A stretch of DNA of 38,903 nucleotides from an uncultured Bacteroidota bacterium. GTDB lineage: Bacteria; Bacteroidota; Bacteroidia; B-17B0; Aurantibacillaceae. A program made the translations under genes and the position numbers. The first letter of the stretch is position 1. Each line of letters opens with the position of its first letter. The notes under the pieces are model-generated. The model was not told where the DNA came from. It was given only the letters and a program-made list of their open reading frames with translations, and made no database searches. This document shows positions 23,765 through 33,001 of the stretch, piece by piece. The DNA lies in NCBI GenBank assembly GCA_937873155.1, contig CALMVZ010000007.1, positions 1-38,903 of the forward strand, in the 5' to 3' direction.

Positions 23765-24181
23765 ATGAAATTTTTGTTTTTTATAAATCTGTTTTTTGCT
23801 TGTAGTTTCCTGCAGGCTCAGCATGATCATTCTTCTGAAGAATCAGAGCATAAAAAAGTAGATCCTCCTCATGGAGGCGTTGTGGTAGAAGCAGGAAAAT
23901 ATCATATAGAACTTAAATTGGATCCGTTAGCTAGCGAAGAAAAGCTACTGGTATGGATTTTAGATTCTAGATACAAGGTACGTCATCCCAAAAATAGTAC
24001 CCTGCTTGTTAAGTTCAAATATAAAAACGGAGAAGTTATAGAGACAAACATGACAAGTTCATCAGATAGATTTCATTGCAATGTGCCTGACGTGAGCTTA
24101 CCATTCAATGCATTTTTAATTCTTACGGTAAATAATAAAACTTATGAAGCATCCTGCTATTTTAAAGGATTAGGGAAGTAG
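23765..24181 (+). CDS. exported His-rich metal-binding protein
   Basis: This 138-aa protein has a signal peptide (FLQAQ) followed by HDHSSEESEHKK, then PPHGGVVVEAGKYHIEL. The HGG-x(5)-AGxYHxEL pattern resembles a beta-sandwich metal-binding module also seen attached to CusB/CzcB-type adaptors. A Cys near 135 and another near 118 are present. It is tightly downstream of the haem/propeller gene. It is probably a periplasmic metal buffer or sensor for the island; the metal is unknown. Confidence 0.72.
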   Translation: MKFLFFINLFFACSFLQAQHDHSSEESEHKKVDPPHGGVVVEAGKYHIELKLDPLASEEKLLVWILDSRYKVRHPKNSTLLVKFKYKNGEVIETNMTSSSDRFHCNVPDVSLPFNAFLILTVNNKTYEASCYFKGLGK

Positions 24182-24251
24182 TATTTATGTAGAAACTAAA
24201 AAATGAACTATGGAACACTTGTGCTTTTATAATATTTAATAATAGAAAAAA

Positions 24252-27200
24252 ATGAAGAAAAAAAGAAACATATATTTTGTGATTTTAATTGTCAAGATGA
24301 CGATCTTATTTCCTCAGAACAAAAAGGATTTGAATGTAACAAGGAATAAGCAAGTTGATTCTGATACAAAAATTATTTCAAACACAGAGATCATTGATAA
24401 TTCAGCTTTTCCTGTCAATTTAACAAACGCACAATTTGATGTGAAAAAAGGTAACGCTCCCTACTTTTTAGAAGCTAAAAAAATTACGCAGAATTTAAGC
24501 GCAACTGTTACTTTATCTGACGTAAAAACTGTTGTTCTTTCCAATGAAATTTCACAAAAACTGATCGCACTTTATAAAAATAATCTGAGTTCAGAATTCA
24601 GTATTGAAATGGAATATGGAAAAGGCGGAAGAGATGTTTGGGTTTACGCAAAAATAAGACCTTATCGTATCAATAATGGTGGACAAATTGAAGAACTTGT
24701 GTTATATAACGTACTTTGGACAACGGCAGAAGGAAATCCTTTAACCCAACGGAAACCAAGCAGTACTCCATTTAAATCAACTTCTGTTCTGGCATCAGGA
24801 AATTGGTATAAGATCGGCGTCACCAAAAGCGGGATCTATAAGTTAGATAAAGCTTTGCTTAAAACTATCGGGTTGGATGTAAATAACATCAATCCAAAAA
24901 ACATCCGTATCTATGGCAACGGCGGATACATGCAGCCGGAAGAAAATAACTTTTACAGAACTGACGATCTTGAAGAGAATGCTATTCAGGTCGTAGGAGA
25001 GTCTGATAACGTACTCGATAATGGAGATTACGTTCTGTTCTATGGGCAAGGTACAAGCCGTTGGACGTATGATCCGACACACGCCAGGTATTGCATAGAT
25101 TATAACCTTAAACAAAATTATTACTCTGATACTTCATATTATTACATTACAACAGATTTTGTAACGGGTAAAAGGATAGCTGACAGAGCTTCGTCATCAA
25201 CTGCGCCAATCAATTCAACAACTACATATGATTATTATGATTTTCATGAGCAGAATACAACCAATTTTATCAAATCTGGCACAGAGTTTTATGGTGAATA
25301 TTTTGATTTTACCAACTCTTACACTTTCGCCTACCCCATCCCGAATTTAGTGATGAACGATACAGTTCAAGCATGGGTAAAAGTAGCGGCACGTGGAGCT
25401 TCTCCTTCAACTTATAATTTTTCATTTAGCGGTAACAGCACGAATTTTAATTCCGGGGTCGTAAACCTCAACGATTACCTCGGCGATTATGTATCGATTG
25501 TTTCAAGTTGCAGTAAAGCACTTTGTAACAGTTCATCACTTTTATCATTTGCAATTACAAAACAAACACCGGCTGTTGTGGGATGGTTGGATAAGATCAT
25601 GTTCAATTGCAGAAGAAGTTTGGTTTTTAATAATTCGCAATTCCAATTCAGAGATCAGAGGACTATTGGTGCAGGTAATTTCACTAACTACAGCATAAAT
25701 ACAAACGCATTTACCAACGTTTCAGTTTGGGATGTAACAGACATCTTAAATGTAACTAATCAACAATTTACTTTGAATGCGAATTTTCTTGATTTTACTG
25801 TGGCAAACGATTCTTTAAAGGAATATGTTGTATTTAATGGCTCTGATTACCTAACGCCAACGTTTGTCAATAAAGTCATCAACCAGAATTTGCACGCTGT
25901 TACACAGGCTGATTATGTTATTGTAACTTACCCGGGTTATTTGACACAGGCACAAAAACTAGGGCAATTACATCAGCAATACGATGGCTTTTCGTATACT
26001 GTTGTAACAACCGATCAGGTCTATAATGAATTCTCAAGCGGAAAACCGGACCCGGTTGCGATCAGGGATTTTGTTCGTATGCTTTACAATCGCAATTTAT
26101 CTTCAGGAAAAGAAGTAAAATATCTTTTACTATATGGTGATGGATCTTATAAAGTAAAAGACCGTTACGGCTCTAACAACTCATCAATGATCCCGGTTTG
26201 GGAAGTGGGTGGCTTCCCTAAAGACAATTCTCACAACCCAACTATTTCAACCGTGTGTGACGATTTTTACGGATGGATGGGTGACACAGAAGGTGAAGAC
26301 TGGAGCAACTCGCTTCTGGATGTGGGTGTAGGTCGTTTCCCGGTTAGAAGTGTGGAGGAAGCAAATGTTGCTTTAAACAAGGTGGAAGCCTACTACAGAA
26401 AGAATTACAATTTTTCGATAACCAAAAATGACGATCAATGTAATAATACCTCAACTTATCCGCTTGGAGATTGGAGAAACTGGATCTGCTTTATCGCTGA
26501 TGACGAAGATAACCAGACCCACATGAGCGATGCTGACCAATTGGCAAAAAAAGTAAAACTCAACCATCCAGAATTAAACATTGATAAGTTATATGCAGAT
26601 GCATTCCAACAATATTCTACTCCGGGTGGTGATCGTTATCCGGACGTGAGCTCGGGTATTGACAAAAGATTCGGAAGGGGAGCACTAACAGTTAATTATA
26701 CTGGACATGGAGGCGAAGTTGGATTGGGCCATGAACGGTATCTCGAAATTTCTCAGATACAGTCCTATACTAATAAAAATAATATGCCCTTGTTCATTAC
26801 TGCAACTTGTGAGTTCAGCCGTTTCGATGATCCGGATCGGACTTCAGCAGGGGAGCTTTGTTTTCTGAATCCGAATGGTGCAGCAATCGCTTTGTTGACC
26901 ACTGTGCGTTTAGCATTTTCAAATACTAACTTTACCTTAAACTCCAACTTATACGATGTCGTATTTGATACTTTACCGAATGGGAAAATGCCATCACTCG
27001 GAGATGTCGTGCGTATTACTAAAGTAAAATCGGGGATACAATTCTATTTTTTGAACTTTCACTTACTTGGAGATCCTGCATTGAAACTAGCTTATCCTGA
27101 ACAACAAGTGTATACTACACAAATCAATAATAAAGCTGTTTCTTCAACTTCGTACGATACACTGACCGCGCTTTCAAAAGTAACTGTAAAAGGCTTCGTT

Positions 27201-28199
27201 GGTGATAAAAGTGGTAGTAAATTAACTTCATTCAATGGGGTGCTTTACCCTACCGTTTTCGATAAAGAACAACAAATAACTTGTTTAGGTAATGATATCA
27301 CTTCGTTACTTGGTGGAACAAGCCCGTTCAAATTCTATTTGCAAAAGAATATCATCTACAAAGGAAAAGTTCAGGTCAATAACGGGGATTGGAGTTTTAC
27401 TTTCGTGGTTCCTAAGGATATATCATATAGCTATGATTTTGGCAAACTTAGCTATTATGCCCATAACGGCTCAACTGACGCTACAGGTTATAACAAGAAT
27501 TTTTACATTGGCGGCACATCGTCTTCCTTTATTCCGGATGCAACTGGCCCCGTTGTTAATTTGTTTCTTAACGACAAAAAATTTGTACAAGGTGGCATAA
27601 CCAATGAAAAACCTAATCTTTACGCGGAAGTATCTGATTCGAGCGGAATTAATACGATTGGCAGTGGGATTGGTCACGATGTTACGGCAGTATTAGATGA
27701 AAACAGTCAAAAACCAATTGTTTTAAACGATTATTACGAAGCAGATCTTAATAGTTATCAATCCGGAAAAGTAAAATATCCATTTGATCAGTTGTCTGAG
27801 GGGAATCATCGTTTAAGCTTAAAGGTGTGGGATGTTCAGAATAATTCCAGCGTAGCATATACAGATTTTGTTGTAGCTAAAAGTGCTGATATGGCATTAA
27901 CTCATGTTTTAAATTATCCTAATCCCTTCAGTACACGAACCAAATTTTATTTTGAAAGCAATCAGGTCTGTGAGGCTTTAAAAGTAAGTATTCAAATATA
28001 TACTATTAGTGGAAAGGTAGTTAAAACTATAAAGATGACGGTTAATAATCCCGGCTTCCGTTCGGAGGGTATAGAATGGGATGGTAAAGATGAGTTTGGT
28101 GATAGGTTAGCGAAAGGTGTTTATATATATAAACTCAGTGTAACCGATTATCAAAATAAAAAAGTAGAAAAAACAGAAAAATTGGTTATCCTGAATTAA
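24252..28199 (+). CDS. porU: T9SS sortase-like gingipain-fold protease PorU
   Basis: PorU removes the sorting domain of T9SS cargo at the cell surface and attaches the cargo to A-LPS. The 1315-aa protein has a hydrophobic signal region (about 7-24). It carries the PorU N-terminal module (SVLASGNWYKIGVTKSGIY, NIRIYGNGG and DNGDYVLFYGQG, about 178-275) and then a C25 peptidase domain (about 555-945). The putative catalytic dyad is H819 (NYTGHGGE) and C853 (ITATCEFSRFDDP). A C-terminal sorting-type domain (about 1230-1315, NYPNPFSTRT to KGVYIYKLS) is retained, as in known PorU. No porV gene lies next to it, contrary to the common porU-porV order. An accessory C25 paralogue is possible but less likely given the PorU N-terminal module. 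Confidence 0.88.
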   Translation: MKKKRNIYFVILIVKMTILFPQNKKDLNVTRNKQVDSDTKIISNTEIIDNSAFPVNLTNAQFDVKKGNAPYFLEAKKITQNLSATVTLSDVKTVVLSNEISQKLIALYKNNLSSEFSIEMEYGKGGRDVWVYAKIRPYRINNGGQIEELVLYNVLWTTAEGNPLTQRKPSSTPFKSTSVLASGNWYKIGVTKSGIYKLDKALLKTIGLDVNNINPKNIRIYGNGGYMQPEENNFYRTDDLEENAIQVVGESDNVLDNGDYVLFYGQGTSRWTYDPTHARYCIDYNLKQNYYSDTSYYYITTDFVTGKRIADRASSSTAPINSTTTYDYYDFHEQNTTNFIKSGTEFYGEYFDFTNSYTFAYPIPNLVMNDTVQAWVKVAARGASPSTYNFSFSGNSTNFNSGVVNLNDYLGDYVSIVSSCSKALCNSSSLLSFAITKQTPAVVGWLDKIMFNCRRSLVFNNSQFQFRDQRTIGAGNFTNYSINTNAFTNVSVWDVTDILNVTNQQFTLNANFLDFTVANDSLKEYVVFNGSDYLTPTFVNKVINQNLHAVTQADYVIVTYPGYLTQAQKLGQLHQQYDGFSYTVVTTDQVYNEFSSGKPDPVAIRDFVRMLYNRNLSSGKEVKYLLLYGDGSYKVKDRYGSNNSSMIPVWEVGGFPKDNSHNPTISTVCDDFYGWMGDTEGEDWSNSLLDVGVGRFPVRSVEEANVALNKVEAYYRKNYNFSITKNDDQCNNTSTYPLGDWRNWICFIADDEDNQTHMSDADQLAKKVKLNHPELNIDKLYADAFQQYSTPGGDRYPDVSSGIDKRFGRGALTVNYTGHGGEVGLGHERYLEISQIQSYTNKNNMPLFITATCEFSRFDDPDRTSAGELCFLNPNGAAIALLTTVRLAFSNTNFTLNSNLYDVVFDTLPNGKMPSLGDVVRITKVKSGIQFYFLNFHLLGDPALKLAYPEQQVYTTQINNKAVSSTSYDTLTALSKVTVKGFVGDKSGSKLTSFNGVLYPTVFDKEQQITCLGNDITSLLGGTSPFKFYLQKNIIYKGKVQVNNGDWSFTFVVPKDISYSYDFGKLSYYAHNGSTDATGYNKNFYIGGTSSSFIPDATGPVVNLFLNDKKFVQGGITNEKPNLYAEVSDSSGINTIGSGIGHDVTAVLDENSQKPIVLNDYYEADLNSYQSGKVKYPFDQLSEGNHRLSLKVWDVQNNSSVAYTDFVVAKSADMALTHVLNYPNPFSTRTKFYFESNQVCEALKVSIQIYTISGKVVKTIKMTVNNPGFRSEGIEWDGKDEFGDRLAKGVYIYKLSVTDYQNKKVEKTEKLVILN

Positions 28200-28252
28200 C
28201 TCTAAATAAGAATAAGATGGCAGTTAAAGTTTAACAATAAAACAATTGAAAA

Positions 28253-30490
28253 ATGAATAATCGAATAATTGTATTTTTCCTATTAACTTTTGGATTTCAG
28301 AAAGTCCATTCACAATTGCCTGTTGGCAGGGACACTGTAACTGTATATGATAACGGAAAAGTTTTAAAGTTAGCTTGGGCAGGTGGGTTGAATTTCTCAA
28401 TGTTTTCTCACATTGATCTCAATCAGGATGGTAAACAGGATATAGCTGTTTTTGATAAAGTTAACTACATGGCTTATGGCACTATCCGTTGTTTTATCAA
28501 CGAAGGTGGTGTTGGTGAAATTAAATACAGTCACGGTTTTGATTATGAAAATAAATTCCCGCCGGTGCAACAATGGGCAATATTTGCTGATTATAATAGC
28601 GATGGAAAAGCAGATCTTTTTACAAGCGAATCTTTCGCGATCAAGGTGTATAAAAACACTTCTACAATAGGAAATTTATCATTTCAGTTAGAAAAATTCA
28701 AACTCACTTCAAATTTTACACCAACCGTAAGTGCAAATATTTTTGCCAGCCCGGTTTCATTCCCTGGTATTTCTGATATAGATAATGATGGGGACTTAGA
28801 TATTCTCACTTTCAATTCTTCCGGCATCGAAATAGAATACCATAAAAATAAAAGCATGGAATTATATGGGAATGCCGATAGTTTGGTATTTGATCTGGAT
28901 GAAGACACCTGGGGCGATATAACTGAAAGTAACTGCTCGGTCGCTTTAAATCAATTTATCACAACTAATACGGGCGGTCCTAATCCCAATAAAGTTTATC
29001 ATGCCGGTTCTGGTTTAATGGTTTTCGATCGTGATGGTGATGGAGATAAAGATTTATTGATGGGTGATATAGCTTGCGATAGAATTAATTATTGCGAAAA
29101 TGGAGGAACTATAGCAAACGCACATATCACTGATACCACAAAGTTATACCCCAATTTTCCTGCTAAAGCCAGTACACAAATTATCAAATTCAACAATTTT
29201 CCATGCGGATATAATTTGGACGTAGATAATGATGGAAAAAAAGATTTGATTGCGAGTCCCAACGCCCCAAATAGCGAAAACACGAATAGTACGTGGCTAT
29301 ACAAGAATAATGGTGTAATACCCGTATCAGACTTTCAACTTTCAAAAAAGAATTTTTTACAGGATGAAATGATAGAACACGGAGAGGGGTCATATCCGGT
29401 TGTTTTTGACGTAGATAATGATGGATTACAGGATCTGGTCGTTGGTAACATAGGCTATTATACCATAACCACAAACAAAACCAAGTTAGCGTATTATAAA
29501 AACATTGGTACATTAACTCAACCCACGTTTTCTCTTATAACGAGAGACTTTGCTAACCTTTCAACAACGGCTCCTTCAAGCTCCTTAACAACATTGGTTC
29601 CTACATTTGGAGATATTGATGGTGATGGGGACAAAGATATGTTGTTAGCTGATTATTATGGAAAGATACATTGGGCGGAAAATACGGCTGGTGCAGGAAA
29701 TCCTTGCAATTTCAATATTTTTAAACAGAACTATTTTGGCATATCAACTACTTTTCCAGCGGCACATCCTCAGCTAATCGATGTTGATAAAGATGGAGAC
29801 CTTGATCTGTTAATCGGGCTTAAAAATGGAAGAATAGCATATTACAGGAATAACGGATCTTCAACCTCAGCCAGTTTTGCATTAGTAACGAATAGTTTTG
29901 GCAATATTAATGTCAAACGTAATGCCGCATTATACACAAGCGAAGGGCATTGTACTCCATTCATTTTTGATGATGGTGGGACATATAAACTATTATGCGG
30001 CTCCATTAGCGGTTATATTTATCTCTACGACAACATAGATGGTAATTTATCAGGAAATTTCAATTTGATCGACAGTTTAGTTAATAAAATAAATGTCGGT
30101 CCAAACGCCGCCCTTCAGTACACAGATATAGATGGTGATAATAGCAGGGACTTATTAGTAGGTAATTGGGGAGGAGGATTAGCATTTTACTCTTCTAAAA
30201 AAGCCATAATTGGTATTAACGAAATTGAAAATGAAGCCGCAAATAAATTAAAACTCTATCCCAATCCTGCTCACGATGTAATTAATATAAATTATTTAGG
30301 CAATGCAGATAAAATTGAAGTTGTAGTTTATGATGAGCTTGGAAGACAATTACATGTTCAATCTTCAAATATTCCTTCTTTCAGTATTAATAGTCAATCA
30401 CTTTGCGCGGGAATTTACTTTTTAAGAGTCAATTGTTATTCCAACACTTTAACATCAACTGTGATACACAAAAAAATAGTAATCGAATAA
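28253..30490 (+). CDS. FG-GAP/VCBS repeat protein with T9SS sorting domain
   Basis: This is a 745-aa secreted protein. It has a signal peptide to about residue 20 (FQKVHSQ). At least nine Asp-rich calcium-binding loops of the DxDxDGxxD kind occur along its length (for example DLNQDGKQD, DIDNDGDLD, DVDKDGDLD, DIDGDNSRD), as in FG-GAP/VCBS propellers of adhesins. The last about 80 residues begin LKLYPNPAHD and end in VIHKKIVIE, a type A T9SS sorting domain cleaved on export. It lies 53 bp after porU, a likely substrate beside its sortase. An adhesive or surface-display role is inferred. Confidence 0.88.
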   Translation: MNNRIIVFFLLTFGFQKVHSQLPVGRDTVTVYDNGKVLKLAWAGGLNFSMFSHIDLNQDGKQDIAVFDKVNYMAYGTIRCFINEGGVGEIKYSHGFDYENKFPPVQQWAIFADYNSDGKADLFTSESFAIKVYKNTSTIGNLSFQLEKFKLTSNFTPTVSANIFASPVSFPGISDIDNDGDLDILTFNSSGIEIEYHKNKSMELYGNADSLVFDLDEDTWGDITESNCSVALNQFITTNTGGPNPNKVYHAGSGLMVFDRDGDGDKDLLMGDIACDRINYCENGGTIANAHITDTTKLYPNFPAKASTQIIKFNNFPCGYNLDVDNDGKKDLIASPNAPNSENTNSTWLYKNNGVIPVSDFQLSKKNFLQDEMIEHGEGSYPVVFDVDNDGLQDLVVGNIGYYTITTNKTKLAYYKNIGTLTQPTFSLITRDFANLSTTAPSSSLTTLVPTFGDIDGDGDKDMLLADYYGKIHWAENTAGAGNPCNFNIFKQNYFGISTTFPAAHPQLIDVDKDGDLDLLIGLKNGRIAYYRNNGSSTSASFALVTNSFGNINVKRNAALYTSEGHCTPFIFDDGGTYKLLCGSISGYIYLYDNIDGNLSGNFNLIDSLVNKINVGPNAALQYTDIDGDNSRDLLVGNWGGGLAFYSSKKAIIGINEIENEAANKLKLYPNPAHDVININYLGNADKIEVVVYDELGRQLHVQSSNIPSFSINSQSLCAGIYFLRVNCYSNTLTSTVIHKKIVIE

Positions 30491-30550
30491 AAACAGAACG
30501 GGGCAGCCGAAAACCCGACCAGAGTAGGCAACAATTTAATAAACAAAAAA

Positions 30551-30796
30551 ATGAATGCAGAACTAAAAGAGTTTTTTGACAAAAATGGAAACATCATTGT
30601 TGCTGTAATTTGGGTAACAGCTTCTCCTTTTAACGTTACACAGATGAACTTAGCAAGAGTTAAACTTAACGACTTTATTAGTAAGTATGTAAGTAACAAA
30701 GGACACAACGTTTACATGCACACCGAAAACGACACCGTTTCAGCAACAATCACGTTTGACTTAAATAATTATCCGGGACAAACAATTCAAATTTAA
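30551..30796 (+). CDS. small hypothetical protein
   Basis: This is an 81-aa soluble protein without a signal peptide or cysteine. It has a predicted alpha-beta mix (VAVIWVTA strand, VSATITFDL strand). No family is recognised. It lies 12 bp before a secreted Cys-containing protein, so the two are likely co-expressed. Confidence 0.6.
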   Translation: MNAELKEFFDKNGNIIVAVIWVTASPFNVTQMNLARVKLNDFISKYVSNKGHNVYMHTENDTVSATITFDLNNYPGQTIQI

Positions 30797-30808
30797 AAAA
30801 ATCAAAAA

Positions 30809-31555
30809 ATGAAAAGAAAAAACAAGATTGCTTTAATTATCTGTATGATAGCTGTGTTCGGTCATTCATTCGCTCAGACTTATGAATTAAAAACAAATGC
30901 AACCTACTACTATGCAAAAAAGGTATGGACAGCACCACAAGACAAGTTTGATAACTCAGATCAGGTTGCCTATTTCATAAAGGGCGATAATACACTTGAT
31001 AAAGTATATCAGATTAATGCATGTGGTGGCGGACCTTATTACGTTTCAAAAATAGAGTGCAAAGACAATTGTGCCTTTGGAACAGGTAAGCAAACCTGGA
31101 CTGATGGTTGTAGCATAAATTATAGGTACGAATGGGTTCATCCCGACAGCCCCAGTGTGAAAATTAAAGTTCACTTATTGTTAGACCGGGATCATGTTAA
31201 TGGTACACAGACTTATTGTAATTTTGGTTTAAGATTTGATTACACGTGCAAGAAGGTTGACCAAAGATCTGCGCCAACTGAACAGAAATATTTCATGAAT
31301 AACCCAAACGACAACTCATTTAAAAAATGTAGTTACAACATTCAGCATAATAATAGTGGAACAGACACTTTATTGTATGCATATTTTGCGTTCAGAATAA
31401 TAAAAAACAATACAACAGACGTTGGCGGAGGTAAGATATTCATGAATAAAGAAGGGAATATTAGTGGCAATACAACCTTTGTTGCAGATGGCAAAACATT
31501 CAATGTAAACATTACTAATAATCCTAGGAGACTAGAATTTGTTTTTCCTAATTAA
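30809..31555 (+). CDS. secreted Cys-containing protein, unknown
   Basis: This is a 248-aa protein with a signal peptide cleaved at SFAQ (about residue 23). The mature part is beta-rich. It has seven cysteines, including CGGG, ECKDNC, DGC, YCNFG, YTCKK and KKCS, that may form disulphides in the periplasm or outside. It follows the 81-aa gene closely and is followed by a small lipoprotein gene 4 bp downstream. No domain is recognised. Confidence 0.65.
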   Translation: MKRKNKIALIICMIAVFGHSFAQTYELKTNATYYYAKKVWTAPQDKFDNSDQVAYFIKGDNTLDKVYQINACGGGPYYVSKIECKDNCAFGTGKQTWTDGCSINYRYEWVHPDSPSVKIKVHLLLDRDHVNGTQTYCNFGLRFDYTCKKVDQRSAPTEQKYFMNNPNDNSFKKCSYNIQHNNSGTDTLLYAYFAFRIIKNNTTDVGGGKIFMNKEGNISGNTTFVADGKTFNVNITNNPRRLEFVFPN

Positions 31556-31559
31556 CGCG

Positions 31560-31751
31560 ATGAGCAAAATGAAAACTAAGATCATTTTCAGTTTACTTCT
31601 AATTGCGTTTATATGTTGTTTAAGTCAATGTAGAAAGAAAAATCCTGATTCAATAGAAGGTTGTACGGATCCCAATTCACTAAATCATAATTCGGATTCA
31701 GCACAGGATATGGGATCATGCAAATATGCCCCTTCTGATTCAGTTGGTTAA
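31560..31751 (+). CDS. small lipoprotein with GCTDP-type motif
   Basis: This 63-aa lipoprotein has the lipobox CLSQC. Its mature part carries GCTDPNSLNHNSDSAQDMGSC, a version of the GCTDPxAxNYNPxAxxDDGSC motif that recurs in secreted Bacteroidota proteins. A TTG-started longer frame exists from 31539, but the ATG at 31560 (or 31569) yields the signal peptide directly and is preferred. The two cysteines of the motif likely pair. Function is unknown. Confidence 0.6.
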   Translation: MSKMKTKIIFSLLLIAFICCLSQCRKKNPDSIEGCTDPNSLNHNSDSAQDMGSCKYAPSDSVG

Positions 31752-31798
31752 AATCATGGATATAGAACTGCGTTTTATTAGAAACCCGTATAAGCAAC

Positions 31799-31822
31799 AA
31801 AAGCATTCACAAGATTGCTTTT
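31799..31822 (+). terminator. weak hairpin before the truncated-sensor gene
   Basis: AAAAGCA (31799-31805) and TGCTTTT (31816-31822) form a 7-bp stem over a 10-nt loop just before the next ATG. It could be a weak terminator of the small-gene run or incidental AT-rich pairing. Confidence 0.3.
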
Positions 31823-31828
31823 AAAGAC

Positions 31829-32767
31829 ATGAAAAATTATATTATTGTTTTAATTCTCGTATTTAATCTTCGATTGATTGGTCAAATTGGATTTATTAGT
31901 AAGTCAGACTCTATGACTTTTTTTTTAAATAAGGCAAAAATCGAAAAATATCTTTTTGATAGTCTTTCTAAACGACACGGTCAGATAAATCTTAAATGTG
32001 ACACAAACGTTTCTAATAACTATATTGCAGCTCTATCTCGTAAATGGCGCCAAACTATCGACTATTCAAAATACGATATCTACCATAACGATTCGATCTA
32101 TGGCCAATTAATAAAAAATGCTGAAATTGCTTATCTCTATGGTTATTGCAATGACACAATAAAAAAAGAAATAAAAAAAATCATATTTGGTCTTTATGTT
32201 AGTAAATTCGTTCGTCTTTATTACTCAAATTCTAATGGAGACACTTCCTCTTACGCTATTACCAAAGCTATACACTTATTGACCGAAAGAGATATACAGT
32301 TCTTCGAGGAAGAATATTGGCGAGTAAGAAAATTGTTCCATGATGATTTTACAAATTATAAGCTATATCATTTCTTTGATGAACAAATCTCAAGAAAATT
32401 TGACATTACCTTTTATTTTACTCCATTAGACAATTTTTTATTTACTTCTGAATTCAGTTTTACTTTATCAGAATTACAAAAAGAGAAAATTACAAAACAA
32501 CGGAACATTATAATTGTTGCAATAGCCGTTACGTTCATTTGTTTGATTTTTATAATTTTATTGGTCCGCCGAAGGACTTCCCTTTTAAAATCGGTTGAGG
32601 CATCTAAAATCGAAATTGAAAAAATCAATCATTTACTCAAAGAAAAAAATCAGGAAATACTTGATAGCATTCATTACGCCAAGAGAATTCAGGACGCTTT
32701 AATTACGAATCAGAAATACATAGACAAAACATTAACCCGAATGCAGAACAAAACGTCAAGTAACTAA
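31829..32767 (+). CDS. membrane protein ending at a SpoIIE-type linker, output domain absent
   Basis: This 312-aa protein has a signal or anchor at the N-terminus, an extracytoplasmic region of about 200 residues, a transmembrane helix (about 225-246) followed by RRR, and a coiled coil. The end of that coiled coil, KNQEILDSIHYAKRIQDAL, is the linker that normally precedes a SpoIIE (PP2C-type) phosphatase domain in Bacteroidota sensor proteins. Here the chain ends about 20 residues after the linker, so the phosphatase is missing. It may be a truncated sensor, a dominant-negative partner for another SpoIIE protein, or an intact short form. The residual tail TRMQNKTSSN is not informative. Confidence 0.65.
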   Translation: MKNYIIVLILVFNLRLIGQIGFISKSDSMTFFLNKAKIEKYLFDSLSKRHGQINLKCDTNVSNNYIAALSRKWRQTIDYSKYDIYHNDSIYGQLIKNAEIAYLYGYCNDTIKKEIKKIIFGLYVSKFVRLYYSNSNGDTSSYAITKAIHLLTERDIQFFEEEYWRVRKLFHDDFTNYKLYHFFDEQISRKFDITFYFTPLDNFLFTSEFSFTLSELQKEKITKQRNIIIVAIAVTFICLIFIILLVRRRTSLLKSVEASKIEIEKINHLLKEKNQEILDSIHYAKRIQDALITNQKYIDKTLTRMQNKTSSN

Positions 32768-32768
32768 C

Positions 32769-32990
32769 ATGGCACCTTATGGTGAACATTCGAACTCGCA
32801 TCAGCACATGCTTGTATTTTCTTGTAAATTAGAAAACTCAAAAGAAATTCTCGGACAATTACCCCACTTAATTATCGACGGAGTAAAATCCTTTGTCGGA
32901 GAAATTCCTGTGGGAAATTCCGGAATAGCTAACGTTCCGCCACTAAAGTCTATGCAAGTTCCAGAAGATTTGAAAATGAATCTTAAGTAA
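32769..32990 (+). CDS. possible small hypothetical protein
   Basis: This 73-aa open frame starts one base after the preceding stop. It has an N-terminal HxxxHQH stretch and no recognised motif. It ends 12 bp before the convergent DtxR-type gene. The frame could be genuine and translationally coupled or chance; little supports it beyond position and an absence of competitors. Confidence 0.3.
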   Translation: MAPYGEHSNSHQHMLVFSCKLENSKEILGQLPHLIIDGVKSFVGEIPVGNSGIANVPPLKSMQVPEDLKMNLK

Positions 32991-33001
32991 GTATAAATAA
33001 C

